Assembly (NCBI RefSeq): GCF_963970025.1 | Contig: NZ_OZ018776.1 | Coordinates: 1,116,001-1,180,000 of the forward strand | Reading direction: 5' to 3' | DNA length: 64,000 nucleotides | Source: Rickettsia helvetica | GTDB lineage: Bacteria; Pseudomonadota; Alphaproteobacteria; Rickettsiales; Rickettsiaceae | Shown here: piece after piece, positions 54,528 through 61,880 of the stretch | Layout: each line of letters starts with the position of its first letter | Numbering within the stretch: position 1 is the first letter of the stretch | Program-made: the position numbers and the translations under genes | Notes under the pieces: generated by a model | Seen by the model: only the letters and a program-made list of their open reading frames with translations | What the model was told of the DNA's origin: nothing | Databases searched by the model: none

Positions 54528-55753
54528 TGTACTAGTTAGGAGTTGATCTGACAGTATTGAGTAATCAGGCAGCTTGATAAGTTAAGGTCAAGTTGTCTGA
54601 TATTGTCTCTATATTATCAATATTTTTATTAATTGCAATATAAAGAGAATCTTTAAAAGTTTGCATTGGCGTTTTACCGTAACAATGTTTACCTGAATGA
54701 GTTCTTTCATTATTATAACCTACAAGCCAGTTATCTATATCAGTTTGTAGCTCTTCTAATGTAGAATAAAACTTTTTGCGGAATAAAATGTGATAACATT
54801 CTTCTTGCATAGTTGTGTGGAATCGTTCACATATCCCATTAGTTTGAGGACTATAGGCTTTAGTTTTAGAATGATCTATATTTTCAATACCAAGATATAA
54901 CTGATAAGCATGATGCTCAGGCTTGCCACAATACTCCGTTCCTCTATCTGTTAATATCCGAACCAGAGGAATATTATAGCTTTCAAAAAATGGTATAACC
55001 CTATCGTTAAGATGGTCTGCACTCGTTATAGCTGTTTTTTCTGTATAAAGTTTACAAATAGCAATAGAATAAGTATCAACGAAAGTTTGCTGATAAATAC
55101 GTCCTATACCTTTTATATTCCCTACATAATAGGTATCTTGAGAACCAAGATAACCGGGATGTAAACTCTCAATCTCACCGCTTGCTTCACGTTTGTTTTT
55201 TACTTTTTCAAGAGCTGTTAACTGTATATCATTTAGAATAATACCGTCGCTTGCTACCTTATTTTCTAAAGCTTTTAAGCGTTTCTTAAAATTTTCTAAA
55301 TCATGACGAAGCCAAACTGATCTTACGCCTCCTCCTGAAATAATTATTCCTTTCTTGCGTAGCTCATTAGCTGTACGTTCTTGACCATAAGCGGGATATT
55401 CAACTGTAATATTAACTATAGCATCTTCAACACTTGCTGGTACTCGGTTCTTTAAACAAGGCTTTCTTCTGCTCATCTCATATAGCGCTTCTTCTCCACC
55501 TTGTTCATGAAGCTCTTTATAGCGGTAAAATGTATCTCGGCTATAACCCATTACTTTACATGCTTGCGATACGTTACCTAGTTGTTCTGCTAGTTGTAAT
55601 AAACCAATTCTTGGCTTTATTATTTTTTGTTGGTATATTGTCATCTGACAGTCTCCTTTTTTTAGAGGTTGTTAAATTTTTGCCGGGTACGAGTATATCT
55701 TTTTTTTTGTACCCAACAACTTCTTACTGTCAGATCAACTCCTAACTAGTACA
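54528..55753 (-). mobile_element. IS481-family insertion sequence
   Basis: 1,226 bp bounded by perfect 29-bp terminal inverted repeats, TGTACTAGTTAGGAGTTGAT onward at 54,528-54,556 and its complement at 55,725-55,753. Ends are TGT...ACA, as in IS481. A TTTAGT lies just outside each end (one base offset on the right), a possible target duplication. It carries one transposase gene and looks intact. It has inserted into the 3' end of the gene at 55,747-56,254. Confidence 0.92.
54565..55644 (-). CDS. IS481-family transposase
   Basis: 359 residues. N-terminal helix-turn-helix (GLLQLAEQLGNVSQACKVMG YSRDTFYRYK region), a second HTH-like VEDAIVNITVEYPAYGQERT, then the rve/DDE integrase core: first Asp in QQTFVDTYSIAIC, second in VRILTDRGTEYCG, Glu in SPQTNGICERFHTTMQEE. 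C-terminal YNNERTHSGKHCYGKTPMQT is typical of IS481. No frameshift, so it may be active. Confidence 0.95.
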   Translation of the reverse strand: MTIYQQKIIKPRIGLLQLAEQLGNVSQACKVMGYSRDTFYRYKELHEQGGEEALYEMSRRKPCLKNRVPASVEDAIVNITVEYPAYGQERTANELRKKGIIISGGGVRSVWLRHDLENFKKRLKALENKVASDGIILNDIQLTALEKVKNKREASGEIESLHPGYLGSQDTYYVGNIKGIGRIYQQTFVDTYSIAICKLYTEKTAITSADHLNDRVIPFFESYNIPLVRILTDRGTEYCGKPEHHAYQLYLGIENIDHSKTKAYSPQTNGICERFHTTMQEECYHILFRKKFYSTLEELQTDIDNWLVGYNNERTHSGKHCYGKTPMQTFKDSLYIAINKNIDNIETISDNLTLTYQAA

Positions 55754-56254
55754 ATTTAGTAATACCTAATGTTTCTAATATTTGTTCAAGTTCTATTACT
55801 ACAGGCTCTAACTCAGCTGACTTTTTATTAAAGTTAAAGTTTTCTGAGGTTAATATTTCTTCATCTAAACTTGCAGCTCTAACCACACTAAATCTTACGC
55901 CAATTTCTTTAAGCCATTGATATGTATTATTAACATCTTCATTATTTCTATAATAATCACTACAATCATTTAGTAGTAAGTGAAATATTGTTGTTTTTAA
56001 TGGATCGCTTTTAGTTGCCGGTAAATTTTGAGCAAGTAACTCTAAGTATGTCCTTACCTTTTATAATAGCTTCATTATTATTTTTTGCTTCTTTTGAAAC
56101 TTGCTCTAAGGACAATAAACCTTGTCTTAATGCTACATTATCAATATTAAGCTTCAATAAGCTTTCCGATTTCAGTAAGTATACTTAAATAATCTGTCGA
56201 TTCTAGTTTACCCACTGCATCTTTTTTTAATTTTTCAATCAAAGACTCTTTCAT
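55747..56254 (-). pseudogene. Broken accessory gene truncated by the IS
   Basis: ATG 56,254 (MKESLIEKLKKDAVGKLEST) follows GGGA. The frame stops after EIGKLIEA, resumes as LNIDNVALRQGLLSLEQVSK, then as LELLAQNLPATKSDPLKTTI and EELVVIELEQILE-like text to LGITKLY. The final TAG comes from the IS end (TGTACTAG), so the IS has cut off the original C-terminus. Two internal frameshifts. Family not recognised; a leader hairpin and decay pattern link it to the gene at 57,549. Confidence 0.65.
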
Positions 56255-56287
56255 AAATATATCCCTATTTAAATTAAAATCTCAAAA

Positions 56288-56302
56288 ACCATGAGATATG
56301 GA
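56288..56302 (-). promoter_or_regulatory. Leader hairpin ACCAT/ATGG, copy 2
   Basis: ACCATGAGATATGGA stands 34 bases before the start at 56,254. A TTGACA (minus strand, 56,352-56,347) with a TATATC 17 bases on gives a likely promoter upstream of it. Confidence 0.5.
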
Positions 56303-56413
56303 TTTTGAATTTTTGAAAACGGAGATATATAGAATTTATAAAATTTTGTCAATAAAATATAAGATTTGCGTATAGAGGTTATTAATTATTTTTAAGAAAT
56401 AAAGACAATCTAT

Positions 56414-56446
56414 CATAACTTCTCTTATGAAACAAAAGAAGTTATG
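56414..56446. repeat. Trailer hairpin, copy 2
   Basis: CATAACTTCT and AGAAGTTATG form a perfect 10-bp stem with a 13-base loop; the surrounding TCTATCATAACTT...CTTATGAAACAA matches the copy at 54,469. It follows the end of the 56,466-57,549 gene. Confidence 0.6.
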
Positions 56447-56465
56447 ACATTTAAGATGTAAAGAC

Positions 56466-57549
56466 TTAATCTAAATCCCAAGCTGCATCATTAGTGTTTT
56501 GAGGATTACCTAATATATCGGGTATCATATCCCACAAATTATTAATATCACCTCCTGTCGCTTACAAAAGATTACTTACTTGCGTTATAAAGTCTTCAGC
56601 AGTTCTACCTTGAGTATCTTGAGGATTAGTATCCCCATCTAAAGCTTGCACTCCGGCCTTAATTAAGGTTACTAAATCCTTAGTTTGTATACCTAAAATA
56701 GTATTTTCTGTACCGCTCTCTCCTCTATTAGAACTAGTAGAAGGTTGTACATGTGGTATTGCCTTTCCGTTAGCATGCACAGTTGCTTGATGAACCAAAG
56801 CTGCAAGTTGTTGATCGTTAAGATTATTTTGTTCCTTTGATATTTCTGGAGATAAAGTAGAATCATCCTCAGATAGATCAATTAGATCTTCTTCTTGCAA
56901 TATAGAGTTTGTATCCACACTATCGCTTAAAGCTTGTAACATTGAAAAATCATCATCTTTAATTATGCTTTCATACCATTTCTTATGTTCGTTAGCTGCA
57001 TGTTTTACATTTTCATTATTTTTATAATTACTCGGAATAGCGTATAAACCGTATTCTCCTTTATCTGCTTCGTCTATTACGATTTTAGCTATCTTCAGTT
57101 CATCTATACTTAAGTCAATATTTTGCTTAACTTTGTTTAAAAGAAGTTTCAGTATCTGATCGCCTTGTGCTGCCCCTTATTATTTTCCCAACCCCTTATT
57201 AAACTACAATAATCTATACCTGATGTTTTAACATGCTCTAATACTGCTTTTATAGCTTTCCATTGATTATTAGCTTTTTCATTTTCACCTTGCTGCTCAT
57301 CTTTAATAGCGTTCTCAGCCCATTTAGCAAGTTTAGCATATGATGCTAGCTCCCCTACTGCATTAAATATGGATACATGTTTACCTGGATAATCTACTTT
57401 ATTTTAGATAGATCAAATTTTTGAACTAATTTCGGTAATTCAACAAGAAATTCATCATAATATGGTTTGTCTAAACTCCATTCTCTTCCATTTTGTTTGA
57501 CTTCATTTATAGTTACTTGATTAAAATCATATGGCGAATATTTTTTCAT
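56466..57549 (-). pseudogene. Broken ankyrin-like accessory gene
   Basis: ATG 57,549 starts MKKYSPYDFNQVTINEVKQN and LDKPYYDEFLVELPKLVQKF. The frame breaks near 57,400; text resumes (EWAEN..., then AAQGDQILKLLLNKVKQNID, AKIVIDEADKGEYGLYAIPS) and from 56,942 the frame MLQALSDSVDTNSILQEEDL runs to a stop at 56,562. The segment LVTLIKAGVQALDGDTNPQD TQGRTAEDF resembles an ankyrin repeat. Past the stop, DINNLWDMIPDILGNPQNTN continues in frame-like text to 56,466. About 360 codons originally. Confidence 0.65.
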
Positions 57550-57585
57550 AATTTGACCTTTTTATAATTATTGGTTAAATTTATA

Positions 57586-57616
57586 TTTAAAAAACCATAA
57601 AATATGGTTTTTTAAA
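57586..57616 (-). promoter_or_regulatory. Leader hairpin ACCAT/ATGGT, copy 3
   Basis: TTTAAAAAACCAT and ATGGTTTTTTAAA are a perfect 13-bp stem with a 5-base loop, 37 bases before the start at 57,549. It is the strongest of the three copies. Confidence 0.6.
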
Positions 57617-57633
57617 ATGCTTTAAATTGGTAA

Positions 57634-57662
57634 TTGACTGAATAAATCAAAATGTTTATTAT
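57634..57662 (+). promoter_or_regulatory. Sigma70-type promoter of rpmJ
   Basis: TTGACT at 57,634-57,639, spacer 17, TATTAT at 57,657-57,662; start near 57,669, about 24 bases before the rpmJ ATG. Confidence 0.7.
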
Positions 57663-57692
57663 CAGTCCAAATTAAATGTAAAAGTATATTTT

Positions 57693-57818
57693 ATGAAAGT
57701 TGTTAGCTCGTTAAAATCATTAAAAAAACGTGATAAAGATTGTCAGATCGTTAAAAGAAGAGGCAAAATTTTTGTAATAAATAAAAAGAATAAAAGATTT
57801 AAAGCAAAACAAGGTTAA
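57693..57818 (+). CDS. rpmJ: 50S ribosomal protein L36
   Basis: 41 residues, MKVVSSLKSLKKRDKDCQIV then KRRGKIFVINKKNKRFKAKQ and G. The MKVxSSLKSxKxRDxxCxxVxRRGxxxVI pattern is that of L36 of the zinc-free type (one Cys left). Small gene, own promoter, followed directly by an RPE. Confidence 0.95.
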   Translation: MKVVSSLKSLKKRDKDCQIVKRRGKIFVINKKNKRFKAKQG

Positions 57819-57840
57819 TTAATCGTTTTTGGAGAAAAAA

Positions 57841-57968
57841 AATATACTCGATCAACTTGCAAAATTGGCTACGTCGTCTTTGTAAGTCCTCGGATGCTCA
57901 CGTATTAATATACGCTCCGCTCCTCGGCTTATAGATTCCTTGCTCTTTTCCAAGTTGATCTTCGTATA
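57841..57968. repeat. RPE of the GGAGCG...ACGTGAGC family, reversed
   Basis: Left ATACTCGATCAACTTGCAAA, then GGCTACGTCGTCTTTGTAAG, GCTCACGTATTAATATACGC, right CTTTTCCAAGTTGATCTTCG. Opposite orientation to 32,540. It supplies a false N-terminal extension to yebC. Confidence 0.85.
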
Positions 57969-58026
57969 CTACTCTTCATTTTACTTCAGAGTATATAATA
58001 CTACTTTTGAAAGAAAAGAAATAAAT

Positions 58027-58788
58027 ATGGCCGGTCACTCAAAGTTCAAAAATATTCAGCATCGTAAAGGGGCTCAAGATAAAAAAAGAGCAAAAGTTTT
58101 CACTAAATTAATTCGTGAAATAGTTACTGCAGCTAAAACCGGTTCTTCTAATAACCCTGAAAATAATCCACGTCTTAGAAATGCTTTAACCGCCGCACGT
58201 AGTCAAAATCTCCCTAAAGAAAGAATAGATAAAGCTATTAATAGTGCTAATGATTCTTCTAATACCGAAAATTATACGGAAATTAGATATGAAGGTTATG
58301 CACCGAATGGTATTGCTATAATAGTTGAAGCTTTAACCGATAATAAAAACCGCACTGCTGCAGAAGTACGCTCTAGTTTTACTAAATATGGTGGGAGTTT
58401 AGGCGAAACCGGTAGTGTCAATTATTTATTTAAGCATTGCGGCGTTATTCAATATCTAAGTGACATAGCATCGAATGAAAATATTTTAGAAGCAGTTATA
58501 GAAATAGATGTAGATGATATTATATCTGATGATACCACCCATACAATCTATACGGATATTGAAAATTTTTCTAAAGTTCTAGAATTTTTAACCGGCAAAT
58601 ACGGTATACCTGAAGACTCTTATATAGGCTGGATTCCATTAAATACAATAATTATAGATGATAAGGGAAAAGCTGAAAAATTACTAAAGCTTGTGGAAGT
58701 TTTAGAAGAAAGCGACGATGTACAAAGAGTTTTCGGGAATTATGAGTTATCTGATGATGTTTACGAAATAATACAAGGAGAACAATGA
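58027..58788 (+). CDS. yebC: YebC/PmpR (TACO1) family regulator
   Basis: 253 residues from ATG 58,027 (MAGHSKFKNIQHRKGAQDKK), the universal family start; in-frame codons upstream to 57,940 come from an RPE. ARSQNLPKERIDKAINSAND and EIRYEGYAPNGIAIIVEALT are diagnostic. Family members act as DNA-binding regulators or, like TACO1, as translation factors that relieve stalling at proline stretches. The TGA overlaps the ATG of the next gene (ATGA), so the two are coupled. Confidence 0.95.
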   Translation: MAGHSKFKNIQHRKGAQDKKRAKVFTKLIREIVTAAKTGSSNNPENNPRLRNALTAARSQNLPKERIDKAINSANDSSNTENYTEIRYEGYAPNGIAIIVEALTDNKNRTAAEVRSSFTKYGGSLGETGSVNYLFKHCGVIQYLSDIASNENILEAVIEIDVDDIISDDTTHTIYTDIENFSKVLEFLTGKYGIPEDSYIGWIPLNTIIIDDKGKAEKLLKLVEVLEESDDVQRVFGNYELSDDVYEIIQGEQ

Positions 58789-59531
58789 CTTATAACGATG
58801 CAAATTATCAAATAATTATTTTAGCAGCCGGTAAAGGCACTAGAATGGAGTCCGATTTACCGAAAGTAATGCATAAAGTCGGCGGAGTTCCAATGCTTGA
58901 AACGGTATTAAAGAATTCGCTTAACATCACAAATGATGTAATTATAGTTTATTCAGAAGAACTTAAAAAACATTTAACGCCCTATGAAAATATGTGTCGT
59001 TTTGTACTGCAAGAAGAACCTAAAGGCACAGCTCATGCTACTTATGCAGCAATAGATTTAATTGATAAAAATAAAACAATATTAGTTTTATACGGTGATC
59101 ATCCTCTTATTACTCCAAAACTTATGTATGAATTAATAGATTATTTAAGCCTTACTAATTCTGCATTAGTGACTTTAAGCTTTGAGAGAGCAAATCCGGC
59201 TCAATATGGAAGAATAGCTACTGATAAAAATGGCGAATTTTTAGAGATAATCGAACATAAAAACGCAAGCGAAGAAGAGAAAAACATAAAACTTTGTAAT
59301 TCAGGTATTATGGCTTTCAGTAGAGGAATTTTAAATAAATACTTACCTTTATTTGCTACTAATACTAACGGTAATAAGGAAGTTTATTTAACTGAAATAG
59401 TAAAAATATGTAAAAATCACGGTGAAAAAGTTTCATATTTATTATCTACTGATCATGATTTAATTGTTGGTGTTAATACTAAAAATGAGCTAGAAGAAAC
59501 TAATAATATTTTTTCTAAGAACAAGTCTTAG
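58785..59531 (+). CDS. NTP transferase, GlmU N-terminal type
   Basis: 248 residues. IIILAAGKGTRMESDLPKVM is the nucleotide-binding loop; VLYGDHPLITPKLM carries the metal-binding Asp; ITDKNGEFLEIIEHKNAS-like text (IATDKNGEFLEIIEHKNA) and KLCNSGIMAFSRG are GlmU uridylyltransferase motifs. The left-handed beta-helix acetyltransferase domain of full GlmU (about 200 more residues) is absent, so it is either a separate uridylyltransferase or a truncated GlmU. The following sequence is RPE. Overlaps yebC by four bases. Confidence 0.85.
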   Translation: MTYNDANYQIIILAAGKGTRMESDLPKVMHKVGGVPMLETVLKNSLNITNDVIIVYSEELKKHLTPYENMCRFVLQEEPKGTAHATYAAIDLIDKNKTILVLYGDHPLITPKLMYELIDYLSLTNSALVTLSFERANPAQYGRIATDKNGEFLEIIEHKNASEEEKNIKLCNSGIMAFSRGILNKYLPLFATNTNGNKEVYLTEIVKICKNHGEKVSYLLSTDHDLIVGVNTKNELEETNNIFSKNKS

Positions 59532-59538
59532 CGTTACC

Positions 59539-59760
59539 CGCATGGATACTGAGTTGTCATTGCGAGCAGGTGTTGTTGCATGGATCGATTTTCTGTTGTC
59601 ATCCCCCCCACTTGATTGCGGGATCCAGTTTAAAATACTAATGATATTAGTATTTTAAATTGTTTTTATGGACCCCGTGGTTAAGCCATGGGGTGACACA
59701 GTGGATTTTACCGGTCCACGCAACAACACCTGCTCGCAATGACAACTCAGTATCCACGCA
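59539..59760. repeat. Nested RPEs with a long outer inverted repeat
   Basis: Outer arms CATGGATACTGAGTTGTCAT... and ...ATGACAACTCAGTATCCACG are inverted over about 45 bases with two mismatches. Inside, 59,598-59,701 (GTCATCCCCCCCACTTGATT ... TTAAGCCATGGGGTGAC) is a second element with the AATACTAATGATATTAGTATT centre. Same composite design as 17,974-18,163. Confidence 0.9.
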
Positions 59761-59817
59761 AACGCCTTGCGAGAATTACATAGGAAGCCATAGGGGGCGC
59801 ACAATGCTAAAAATTTT

Positions 59818-59905
59818 GGAGAGATGGCCGAGTGGTTTAAGGCGCACGCCTGGAAAGCGTGTTCACGGCAACGTGTCGGGGGTTCGACTCCCCTTCTCTC
59901 CGCCA
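59818..59905 (+). tRNA. tRNA-Ser (anticodon GGA)
   Basis: 88 bases with encoded CCA. Acceptor GGAGAGA/TCTCTCC, D-arm GGCCGAGTGGTTTAAGGC, anticodon loop CTGGAAA (anticodon GGA), long variable arm TTCACGGCAACGTG region, T-arm GGGGGTTCGACTCCCC. The 3' end and the bases after it recur at 61,351-61,375. Confidence 0.96.
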
Positions 59906-59912
59906 GTTTAGT

Positions 59913-60587
59913 TTATTGTATCAAATTACATAATTTATGTATGGTATTTCCTAAACAAATAGTATCTTGATTATCAAAACAAGGCTGAGAATTGTTAGTA
60001 TTTATCTCATCTACGGAACTTTCCCAAGCAACTTTTAAATCATTATGTTGATAAAAACTTTTAGCTATTCTATATTCGTCTCTTTGTATATTAAATTTAT
60101 CAATAAGAGATTTTTCACCATTTTTTATTAAATGCTGATCTATTTCTTGCCAAGTAGATAAATAAAATAAATCTCCGGAGTTATAATGTTCTAGCAAATA
60201 TTTAAAAGGCGAGGAATTATTGTATTCAGCAAAAATATTCGCCCCTTGCTCTAGTAATAATTTCAATATTTGTATGTTTTTAGAATCAATAGCAAAGCTT
60301 AATGGGAAATAACATAGTCCTCCATCCATAGTTAATGGATTATTTACATCTACATTAAAGAGTGTTGTTAATTCTTTAACTGCCTCTAAATCATTAACAA
60401 ATATAGCTGCACATATTGCTTTCTCATGAAGGAAATAATTATCTGCAAGATATTCATTAAATTTAAAATGCTTAAATACATCGTTACCAGCTTTTACGTT
60501 TTCACGAAGTTGATCCTGATAATTTAACTCTGTATTTAACTCGATACCCTTAAGTAATTCTTTTACGCTTTTATCAAGAATTTTCAT
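59913..60587 (-). CDS. Ankyrin-repeat protein (3' half of a caspase-like/ankyrin gene)
   Basis: 224 residues. CAAIFVNDLEAVKELTTLFN VDVNNPL and FPLSFAIDSKNIQILKLLLE QGANIF are two ankyrin repeats; SPFKYLLEHYNSGDLFYLST may be a third. The last part has no repeats and ends HKLCNLIQ. The text extends upstream without a stop (IKVIAPAEKAALNKFTIDQD, KFAALPDYSITSPNIM) to about 60,715, where it meets the caspase-like frame. I think it is the second half of one gene split by a single extra C; ATG 60,587 may still be used. Confidence 0.75.
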   Translation of the reverse strand: MKILDKSVKELLKGIELNTELNYQDQLRENVKAGNDVFKHFKFNEYLADNYFLHEKAICAAIFVNDLEAVKELTTLFNVDVNNPLTMDGGLCYFPLSFAIDSKNIQILKLLLEQGANIFAEYNNSSPFKYLLEHYNSGDLFYLSTWQEIDQHLIKNGEKSLIDKFNIQRDEYRIAKSFYQHNDLKVAWESSVDEINTNNSQPCFDNQDTICLGNTIHKLCNLIQ

Positions 60588-60702
60588 AATATTAGGAGAA
60601 GTTATACTATAATCAGGTAAGGCTGCAAATTTAAAATTATTATCCTGATCGATGGTAAATTTATTTAAAGCTGCTTTTTCTGCAGGAGCAATAACTTTAA
60701 TA

Positions 60703-61140
60703 CTAGGGTTTCATTAACTTGGCAAAGCTAAACTGAATATTATTATAAAAATCATTTTCAAGGCTACCGGTTGAGCATGACTCTAAGTAGAGAATTGCCT
60801 TCGCTTGTAATTTATTTGGTAACCAGTGAAAAATCTCTTCTACCTCTTGTGATAGTAAATAATTTTGTTCTGAAAATCGTATTGATTTTGCTTCACCATG
60901 ACCTCTTAGCCAAAAAAAAACTATTTTATCTGGGGGTATATCCTTTAAAATATTCTCAATATCTCTTGGGCTTGCTATATCATCTATCTCAATAACTTTA
61001 TAACCATTTAGTAATTGCTGTTTATTAGCTTTAAAATAGCCTCTATTTTTATTAAAAGCTGAGTTGTTGTCATAATGTACAGTAATTATCACTGCTAAAG
61101 GCATTGTGTTGTCAGGATTATTATGTGAATTATTGTTCAT
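60703..61140 (-). CDS. Caspase-like (C14/CHAT-type) domain protein, truncated by frameshift
   Basis: 145 residues. AVIITVHYDNNSAFNKNRGY, then IVFFWLRGHGEAKSIRF with His81 in RGHGE, and AILYLESCSTGSL with Cys122: the His-Cys dyad pattern of clan CD peptidases (caspase, metacaspase, CHAT), with 41 residues between them and each after a hydrophobic strand, as the fold needs. It ends KLMKP at a TAG. Removing one C from the CCC run at about 60,714 reads KLMKPSIKVIAPAEKAAL into the ankyrin frame. A role as host-acting or self-acting protease is inference. Confidence 0.65.
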   Translation of the reverse strand: MNNNSHNNPDNTMPLAVIITVHYDNNSAFNKNRGYFKANKQQLLNGYKVIEIDDIASPRDIENILKDIPPDKIVFFWLRGHGEAKSIRFSEQNYLLSQEVEEIFHWLPNKLQAKAILYLESCSTGSLENDFYNNIQFSFAKLMKP

Positions 61141-61350
61141 TGTTTTTTCATGTAAAATTATGCATTATTATGACATAATTAGCACATAATAGCAACATGA
61201 ATAATTAATAAATTAATATTTTATTAATATAATTGTATCAGATGATGGCTATCTTTTCTTTTTCATTAGGGTTGTTAAAGTAAGAAAATTTTATTAGAAT
61301 ATTAATTAACTTTAGTTTATGTAGGTTAAAGGTTTGCATAACATACACCC
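61141..61350. other. AT-rich upstream region of the caspase-like gene
   Basis: About 210 bases with no coding frame of note. AT-rich, with TAATTAGCACATAATAG and TTAATATTTTATTAATAT tracts that probably include the promoter of the minus-strand gene. No RPE. Confidence 0.4.
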
Positions 61351-61376
61351 TCCCCGCCAGTTTAGTTTATGGTATA
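61351..61376. repeat. Direct repeat of tRNA-Ser 3' end (att-like)
   Basis: CTCCCCGCCAGTTTAGTTTA TGGTAT repeats the end of tRNA-Ser(GGA) and its downstream bases at 59,896-59,921 with two differences. It is also like the tail of tRNA-Ser(TGA) at 39,263-39,286. No complete tRNA is here. Confidence 0.7.
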
Positions 61377-61497
61377 CTCAAATTGATTGCAAGAATTGAA
61401 TTTGTGATCAAATGGTGAGTGTATACAGCTTATACTTAATAAGTGAGTACGTGAATCCATGAAGATAACAAAGAGCAATTCTTAAAAGCAGAAGAGT
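61377..61497. repeat. Diverged RPE inserted next to the brnTA copy B
   Basis: Relative to the copy at 39,281-39,295 (GGTATTATGCTCTTG), about 120 bases are inserted between GGTAT and TATGTTCTTG. They contain GTGTATACAGCTTATACTTA, ATAAGTGAGTACGTG and CAAAGAGCAATTCTT, a weak match to the GGAGCG...ACGTGAGC family. Confidence 0.6.
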
Positions 61498-61500
61498 ATG

Positions 61501-61746
61501 TTATGTTCTTGTATTTTCTTTATAATGCTTAGTATATTTATCTAGTAAAATCCTAATCATTTTTTGATAAGGAACATGTGCAGTTGCTGCTTCTGATTTA
61601 AAAAATTCTACGCTCTCTTTACTTAAAGAAATGGTTACTTTTACAGAATCATCTTTTAATAAAAGTTCTCTAGGGTGTGGCAAGAAATCTTTTACTATTT
61701 TTACTGCATCTATTCCCCCATCAGTGTATTTTATTCTCTTGCTCAT
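61501..61746 (-). CDS. brnA: BrnA-family antitoxin (copy B)
   Basis: 81 residues from ATG 61,746 (MSKRIKYTDGGIDAVKIVKD). VKVTISLSKESVEFFKSEAA and VPYQKMIRILLDKYTKHYKE form the ribbon-helix-helix of BrnA antitoxins. It normally binds BrnT and represses the operon. Here the toxin frame upstream has lost its N-terminus and is fused in frame to brnA by a two-base difference from copy A (GTAAGAGAGGATTT against GTAAGAGGATTT). Confidence 0.85.
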   Translation of the reverse strand: MSKRIKYTDGGIDAVKIVKDFLPHPRELLLKDDSVKVTISLSKESVEFFKSEAATAHVPYQKMIRILLDKYTKHYKENTRT

Positions 61747-61880
61747 AAATCCTCTCTTACCTTTACGCCAGTATCCTACTCCAAAAATTCTTATATGATT
61801 ATCTCGGAACATAAAACGGACTGTTAAAATATTACCATCAACTTTACCTAAACAAAAATATCTTTTTTCTGTAATACTAA
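61747..61880 (-). pseudogene. brnT: BrnT toxin, C-terminal fragment (copy B)
   Basis: KRYFCLGKVDGNILTVRFMF then RDNHIRIFGVGYWRKGKR, nearly base-for-base the same as 39,380-39,520, but similarity stops at GTAATACTA near 61,880 and the FEWDEEKN part is absent. The beyond-joint sequence contains AGCCAATTTTTGTAG, part of an RPE right end. Confidence 0.8.

Noticed and set aside
59660..59911. 83-codon frame across the nested RPE and tRNA-Ser(GGA)
   Set aside because: It reads through a tRNA and repeats, so it cannot be a conserved protein.
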